Shown one piece after another: positions 42,447 through 46,187 of a stretch of 46,187 nucleotides of DNA. Origin of the DNA: a virus; IMG/VR virus record IMGVR_UViG_3300038701_000386, positions 1 through 46,187 of that record, one strand, 5' to 3'. The notes beneath the pieces were generated by a model. The model was not told where the DNA came from. It did not search any database and worked only from the letters and a program-made list of their open reading frames with translations. Both the position numbers and the translations under genes were made by a program. The number at the start of each line of letters is the position of its first letter. The stretch's first letter is position 1.

Positions 42447-42662
42447 CTATTTTTTTGTTTCTGGGTCAACACCTTTACCTTTTCCTTCAACAATAACTTC
42501 TTTAGACGAAGTATCGCCGCCTCCAGCTTTCATTTTATCTTCCATTAATTTACTATAATCTACAAACCCTTTAGAGTTTGCTATATCAGCTTGACCCATT
42601 ACAAGGCCCATGTTAATCTTACAAGCACTAGATGCTTTGTTTGTTATTGGTTTAGATCCCAT
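42447..42662 (-). CDS. small hypothetical protein of the basic-protein cluster
   Basis: This 71-aa protein starts at the ATG at 42662 (MGSKPITNKASSACKINMGL); an in-frame ATG 27 bases upstream overlaps the zincin gene. The 'KPIT' start resembles the neighbouring 282-aa protein. The rest is polar with no recognised domain, including a GGGDTSSK linker. It ends with a TAG followed two codons later by TAA. Its role is unknown. Confidence 0.6.
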   Translation of the reverse strand: MGSKPITNKASSACKINMGLVMGQADIANSKGFVDYSKLMEDKMKAGGGDTSSKEVIVEGKGKGVDPETKK

Positions 42663-42666
42663 ATTT

Positions 42667-43047
42667 TTATTGTTTATTATAAGCTTCACGCTCCCATTCG
42701 AAGTTACCTCCTTCTTGAGCGACTCTACCCGTTTGTTTATCTATTAATTGCCCGTTTATTCTTTGATATACTCTAGCTGGCGATTTTGTATCTTTTTTCC
42801 AAGTTACTGTATTGTCATCATAATGAAGTCTACCTTGAGCCATTTGCTCTAAGTGCACTTTTTCATGGTTAACCGCTGTTTCTTTATCTTTCCCTTTTAA
42901 AGATTTATCTATAAATATAGTGCCATCATTATTGGCCTCTCCTAATATACCACCTTCTAAGTTTTTCTTAAAAACAGGTGTGTTATAAGTAGAAGTTTCT
43001 TTATCAATGCCTACTAGTTCTGTAAAATCTTTTAATTTAAAACCCAT
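42667..43047 (-). CDS. small zincin-type metallopeptidase-like protein
   Basis: This 126-aa protein carries an HEKVH motif (H61, E62 and H65), with NHEKVHLEQM giving the helix and a WEREAY helix (E119 or E121) as a possible third ligand. Such small zincins are frequent in Bacteroidetes prophages and phages, and their substrate is unknown. The central part is polar (DTKSPARVYQR). It lies between the winged-helix-like gene and the basic proteins and is coupled by TAATG to the former. It may process a virion protein or be a lysis accessory. Confidence 0.68.
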   Translation of the reverse strand: MGFKLKDFTELVGIDKETSTYNTPVFKKNLEGGILGEANNDGTIFIDKSLKGKDKETAVNHEKVHLEQMAQGRLHYDDNTVTWKKDTKSPARVYQRINGQLIDKQTGRVAQEGGNFEWEREAYNKQ

Positions 43048-43487
43048 TATCTTTCTTTGTCTTTAATCATATCGTCAATAGCTTTATTAAAAACTTTATC
43101 CGTATATGTTTTATTATTGTAAAATACACTTCTTTCTGAAGTTGGTAAATCCTCTTCTGCTAGCAGTATTCTATAAATTCTATTTATTAATAACTTGCAT
43201 TTTTGAGAAACCTTATAAACAGCATATTTAGAAGATGTTCTATTTCTTTCTTTAAATACGTCAATCCAGCCTTCTTTTCTTAATCTAGTCCATCTATCTT
43301 TGTCCCAGCTATAAGTGTATGTCCCATTTTTAAACTCATTTCTTGTAAAAAACTCTTTACAATCAAGATAAATTAACAACTCAAGATCAGCGTCTCTTAA
43401 ATTATAAGTCTTACAAGCCCATCTTCTGACGAGCCTGTAATACTTAAATAAATTTATATCTTTAAGATCTTTTGGCGTTAGTCTCAT
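43047..43487 (-). CDS. putative winged-helix DNA-binding protein
   Basis: This 146-aa protein has a helical N-terminus (YYRLVRRWACKTYNLRDADL), then a segment that looks like a winged-helix fold (about 33-100: LELLIYLDCKEFFTRNEF, WTRLRKEGWIDVFKERNR, and TSSKYAVYKVSQKCKLLINR). This resembles MarR-like proteins but is not a confident match. It overlaps the GroES gene by four bases and is coupled to the zincin gene. It may regulate late transcription or the chaperonin genes; position is the only support. Confidence 0.55.
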   Translation of the reverse strand: MRLTPKDLKDINLFKYYRLVRRWACKTYNLRDADLELLIYLDCKEFFTRNEFKNGTYTYSWDKDRWTRLRKEGWIDVFKERNRTSSKYAVYKVSQKCKLLINRIYRILLAEEDLPTSERSVFYNNKTYTDKVFNKAIDDMIKDKER

Positions 43488-43741
43488 TCAACTATAACTA
43501 TATCTCCTGCGTTTATAACGTGATAAAAATTATCATTCCATTCAATGCCGTGGCCTGCATGCTTATCATATCTTATAAAATCTCCTTCTTTAACACCAAC
43601 CACTTTATCCCCTGCGCTTATAACTTTAGCTCTTAAGTACCTAATGTCGCTATCTTGCTTTTCTGTCATCTCAATACCGCCAACAACTTTAGGAGCTTCT
43701 TTAATCTTTTCTATTACTAAATAATAATTAATTGCTTTCAT
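43484..43741 (-). CDS. groES: co-chaperonin GroES (phage Cpn10)
   Basis: This 85-aa Cpn10 protein forms the GroES beta barrel: NYYLVIEKI is the first strand and YLRAKVISAG the next, GVKEGDFIRYDKHAGHGIEW gives the roof and turn, and NAGDIVIVE is the last strand. The mobile loop (about 15-34) holds G21-G22-I23-E24-M25, where GroES has a GGIVL contact triplet for GroEL, so the loop looks usable but has a Glu in its centre. It directly follows GroEL with a TAATG coupling, giving the order groEL-groES, the reverse of bacterial operons. Confidence 0.9.
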   Translation of the reverse strand: MKAINYYLVIEKIKEAPKVVGGIEMTEKQDSDIRYLRAKVISAGDKVVGVKEGDFIRYDKHAGHGIEWNDNFYHVINAGDIVIVE

Positions 43742-45294
43742 TATGCTAATCTTTTATTACTTATTACACAATCTGCAGATATAATAGTTGTAACAACACT
43801 CACTGCATTTTTAAGAGCTGACTTAGTAACTAAAACAGGATCTATAATACCAGCTTTTATCATATTTACTTCTTTGCCTGACTTAACATCTATACCTCTG
43901 TTTCTAGAGCTAGGCTTTTTGATTTCAACAATACCAGCATTATCTAATATCTTATAATAAGGTGCTTTGATAGATTCAAAAAGTATTTCTTCTCCTTTAT
44001 TCTTTGGTTTTAAGCTAGTAGCTGCATTTAATAAAGCGATACCACCACCTGCAACAATACCTTCTTGGTAAGCTGCTTTAGTAGCATAAATAGCGTCTTC
44101 TACCCTATCCTTCTTTTCTTTTAGTTCAACCTTAGAATCTGCTCCTACATAAATAATACCAACTTTTCCTGTTAGCATAGATAATCTTTGTTCTAACTTT
44201 TTCTTAAAAAACGGGTTGTTTTCGTTTTCTAATTTTTTAGTAACATCAGCAACTCTTTCTGATACATCTATATCCTCTATAGTTTGTAAAACTGTTGTCT
44301 TTTCGTCTGTTACTGCTTTTTTAGCAAAACCTAAAACTTCAGGGCTAATCAAGTCTAAATCATCACCTAATTCTTCGTTTATTATTGTAGCTCCTGTAAG
44401 TAAAGCTAAATCTTCTAAAGTTTCTTGTCTTGTAGGGCCAAAACCAGGTGTATCTACTATATTTACTTTTATATTACCTTTAACTTTATTTGATAATAAG
44501 GTTGCAAATGGCTGTTGTTCTACAGAAGCAACTATTAAAAGACTTTTTTTGCTCTTTATAACGTGTTCTAAGACACTTTGTATTTTTCTTATATTAGGAA
44601 TAGGTGAAGATACAATAAGTACGTAAGGATAGTCTAAAACAGCCGTGTGCTTGTCTTTGTCTGTTACTAAATGCGGAGATTTTAATCCGCTGTCAAATTG
44701 TACTCCTTCTACAAAATCAACATAAGTTTCATTTGTATCAGATTCTTCCATTAATACGACTCCATTCTTACCTACTTTTTCGTAAGCTTCGCCAATCTTT
44801 TCACCTAATTCTTTATCGTTATTGCAACTAATAGTAGCTACATTTTTTAACATTTCTCCTTTTACATCTACCTTTGATAGATTTAAATATTTTTTTACTT
44901 TTTCAGAACCGCTAATAATACCGGCTTTTAAGGATCTTAATTTTTCATCTCCAGCTTTTTCATTTACAGTTTTTAACAAAGAATGCGCTAATACTGTAGA
45001 AGTTGTTGTTCCGTCACCTGCTTCTTTCACTGTATTTCTTGCTGCTTCTTTAATTAGCGTTGCTCCAATGTTTTCTACCGGATGTAATAAGACTACGCTT
45101 TCTGCAACGGTTACTCCGTCTTTTGTTATCACCGGCTTTCCTGTAGCGTCTTCATAAATAACGCATTTTCCAGAGGCTCCTAATGTAGAGCTAACTGCGT
45201 TTGCTAATTTTTCAACGCCTTTTATTATTTGATCATTAGCTTCGTTTCCGAAAGTAAGTGTTTTTACTATTTCACTCGGGTTGTTAAATTCCAT
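43741..45294 (-). CDS. groEL: chaperonin GroEL (phage-encoded)
   Basis: This complete 517-aa chaperonin keeps the ATP site: TKDGVTVA with D59, GDGTTT with D94, and the VEDAIYATKA block with D400, followed by QEGIVAGGG. These match E. coli D52, D87 and D398. The apical domain is recognisable (EGVQFDSG, then APGF-like DTPGFGPTR), but the GroES/substrate groove differs: the region of E. coli Y199-Y203-F204 reads L-K-S-P-H-L. The C-terminus ends without the Gly-Gly-Met tail. It is expressed first in this gene group, before its own GroES, and is likely to fold capsid or tail proteins. Confidence 0.95.
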   Translation of the reverse strand: MEFNNPSEIVKTLTFGNEANDQIIKGVEKLANAVSSTLGASGKCVIYEDATGKPVITKDGVTVAESVVLLHPVENIGATLIKEAARNTVKEAGDGTTTSTVLAHSLLKTVNEKAGDEKLRSLKAGIISGSEKVKKYLNLSKVDVKGEMLKNVATISCNNDKELGEKIGEAYEKVGKNGVVLMEESDTNETYVDFVEGVQFDSGLKSPHLVTDKDKHTAVLDYPYVLIVSSPIPNIRKIQSVLEHVIKSKKSLLIVASVEQQPFATLLSNKVKGNIKVNIVDTPGFGPTRQETLEDLALLTGATIINEELGDDLDLISPEVLGFAKKAVTDEKTTVLQTIEDIDVSERVADVTKKLENENNPFFKKKLEQRLSMLTGKVGIIYVGADSKVELKEKKDRVEDAIYATKAAYQEGIVAGGGIALLNAATSLKPKNKGEEILFESIKAPYYKILDNAGIVEIKKPSSRNRGIDVKSGKEVNMIKAGIIDPVLVTKSALKNAVSVVTTIISADCVISNKRLA

Positions 45295-45333
45295 TTTATT
45301 TTATTAAATTAAATTATTGTCTGTAATTATATT

Positions 45334-45343
45334 ATTACGTAAT
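45334..45343. promoter_or_regulatory. palindrome ATTACGTAAT upstream of groEL
   Basis: A perfect 10-base palindrome with an ACGT core lies about 40 bases upstream of the groEL start, in the 84-base gap before it. Similar ACGT-centred strings occur in the gap between the arms (11921 and 11964). It may be a protein-binding site; this is only suggestive. Confidence 0.35.
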
Positions 45344-45378
45344 TGATGTAATTTTAATTTTTACAATTAAAACTATTT

Positions 45379-45735
45379 TTAACTATCTGCGGAATCATCT
45401 TTTATAGTTAACGTAACCGATGAAGGTGTTATTAAGTTATCAATCTGTGACTGAAGACTGCTCTCTAAGCTATTTACCTTTTCTTCACCCATAGTTGATT
45501 TAACCCACTGCACTACTTGATCGTTAGTTAACTGATCAAACGGTATAAACTCTGTTATATCCTCAGTGTTTAAAACTTGAGTTCCGATAGCGGATGCTTG
45601 ATAAGCATTTCCTTTTTCATCAAGTTGGTCTGACACTGCGGTTACCCTCCAGTGTACGTTGTATACTACATTTGTGTTCTCGCCTACTGATGGGTAAGCT
45701 TCCACTGTTTTACAATTCCAGTTATACGTTGTCAT
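45379..45735 (-). CDS. small conserved phage protein, paralog B
   Basis: This 118-aa protein starts MTTYNWNCKTVEAYPSVGEN and has a beta-rich middle (NVVYNVHWRVTAVSD) and a helical second half (PFDQLTNDQVVQWVKSTMG). The same outline occurs in the neighbour at 45722: YNW, then P, then NV-N, then L-T-x-D-x-V-x-W. It is a paralog of that gene and belongs to a family I recall from many marine phages (I believe called DUF7936). The two overlap by 14 bases. It may be a virion accessory, but its function is unknown. Confidence 0.65.
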   Translation of the reverse strand: MTTYNWNCKTVEAYPSVGENTNVVYNVHWRVTAVSDQLDEKGNAYQASAIGTQVLNTEDITEFIPFDQLTNDQVVQWVKSTMGEEKVNSLESSLQSQIDNLITPSSVTLTIKDDSADS

Positions 45736-46090
45736 TTTCTTCTATATTTACTTGGGGTTCTGTTTCTAACCAATCTAGTTCTGTTACATCTTCATTAGTA
45801 GGCGTAATTTTAGACTTAATACCTTTTTCGATAACCTCATTCATATGTCCTACAGGGTGATTTGCTTTCGCCCACTCTATAACGATATCTTCAGTTAACG
45901 TTTCAATATCAGCAAAATTATCAGCTGATGGTGCAGGTACGGGGCAAGCTCCACTAAAGGTATGAGACTCTCCAGATTCTTCATCAGTACCAGTGTAATC
46001 AAACCTGATGTTTGTGATAACATTAGACAGTCCGTCTAGTGTTGGTGCTTTTTTTAAAGCTGTAATTTTCCAATTATAAGTAATGTTCAT
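45722..46090 (-). CDS. small conserved phage protein, paralog A
   Basis: This 122-aa protein begins at the ATG at 46090 (MNITYNWKITALKKAPTLDG); an in-frame TTG at 46105 would add five residues but is less likely. It shares YNW, the NV-N-I strand, the ETLTEDIVIEWAKANHPVG helix and the general length with paralog B. The C-terminal tail is acidic (EENDNV). Probably both came from one duplication. Its role is unknown. Confidence 0.65.
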   Translation of the reverse strand: MNITYNWKITALKKAPTLDGLSNVITNIRFDYTGTDEESGESHTFSGACPVPAPSADNFADIETLTEDIVIEWAKANHPVGHMNEVIEKGIKSKITPTNEDVTELDWLETEPQVNIEENDNV

Positions 46091-46120
46091 TTTTTTTATT
46101 TGCAAAGTTAATATTTTTAT

Positions 46121-46187
46121 TTAACATAGTGTTGCTGACCCCGACCAAGCTGTTCCGTTCCAGTATCTACTAGCTGGGAATGGATCT
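46121..46187 (-). CDS. C-terminal end of a cut gene, structural-type
   Basis: On the - strand the window edge continues an open frame that ends in TAA at 46121-46123. It encodes DPFPASRYWNGTAWSGSATL plus a final C. The 'YWNGTAWSGS' end is typical of receptor-binding or fibre-like virion proteins, so the missing gene may be a tail fibre. Only about 21 residues are visible, so this is weak. Confidence 0.5.
   Translation of the reverse strand, partial: DPFPASRYWNGTAWSGSATLC

Noticed and set aside
1-46187. tRNA genes and CRISPR arrays
   Set aside because: Non-coding gaps are nearly all shorter than 90 bases, and none shows a cloverleaf or regular spaced repeats.
1-46187. Prophage integration functions (integrase, excisionase, att site)
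   Set aside because: No recombinase of either type and no candidate att repeat were seen; the gene set suggests a lytic phage, though a part of the genome is missing.

Overview
The window is an AT-rich stretch of about 46 kb (roughly 30% G+C by eye) from a tailed double-stranded DNA phage, most likely a short-tailed virus of a marine or aquatic Bacteroidetes host. The reasons are the large terminase, portal, capsid and tail-ring gene set, the ejection-type internal virion proteins, the near absence of Shine-Dalgarno sequences, and A/T-rich gene leaders. The sizes and order of the terminase (737 aa), portal (808 aa), acidic scaffold-like protein and capsid protein (473 aa) resemble crAss-like phages, but I infer this from memory and did not run a profile search. 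TAA, TGA and TAG all act as ordinary stops, so there is no sign of stop-codon recoding.

The layout is two converging arms. The left arm (about 1-11,900, + strand) is the early/replication block. It starts with the end of a cut gene and small hypothetical genes, followed by a helix-turn-helix protein and a sigma-70-like factor. Next come an ERF-type annealing protein, a PD-(D/E)XK exonuclease, an SSB-like protein and a T7-gp4-like primase-helicase. A nucleotide and DNA-processing set follows: thymidylate synthase, a GIY-YIG/MazG fusion, a small MazG-like protein, an endonuclease I-like resolvase, and both subunits of a class I ribonucleotide reductase. Together these can supply dNTPs, unwind and prime DNA, recombine it and resolve junctions. 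No DNA polymerase is visible. The arms meet at a bidirectional terminator near 12,004-12,031.

The right arm (about 12,034-46,187, - strand) is the late block. In transcription order (descending coordinates) it begins with the end of a cut gene and two tandem paralogs. It then has GroEL, GroES, a winged-helix-like protein, a small zincin, several very basic small proteins and a three-helix holin. A coiled-coil protein, a conserved small protein and a protein with two GroES-like domains in tandem follow. After these come a possible small terminase, the large terminase, portal, scaffold-like protein, major capsid protein, connector and ring proteins, a 1989-aa tail protein and three internal/ejection proteins, one of them 2176 aa with an HEILH protease motif. 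The arm closes with lysis genes: two membrane proteins and an M15 peptidase endolysin.

The most unusual part is the chaperonin set in the late arm: a complete GroEL, a GroES with a recognisable mobile loop directly after it, and a separate double-GroES-like protein just before the packaging genes. This suggests a phage-specific folding machine for virion proteins. Both window ends cut through genes, so the divergent region between the arms lies outside the window.
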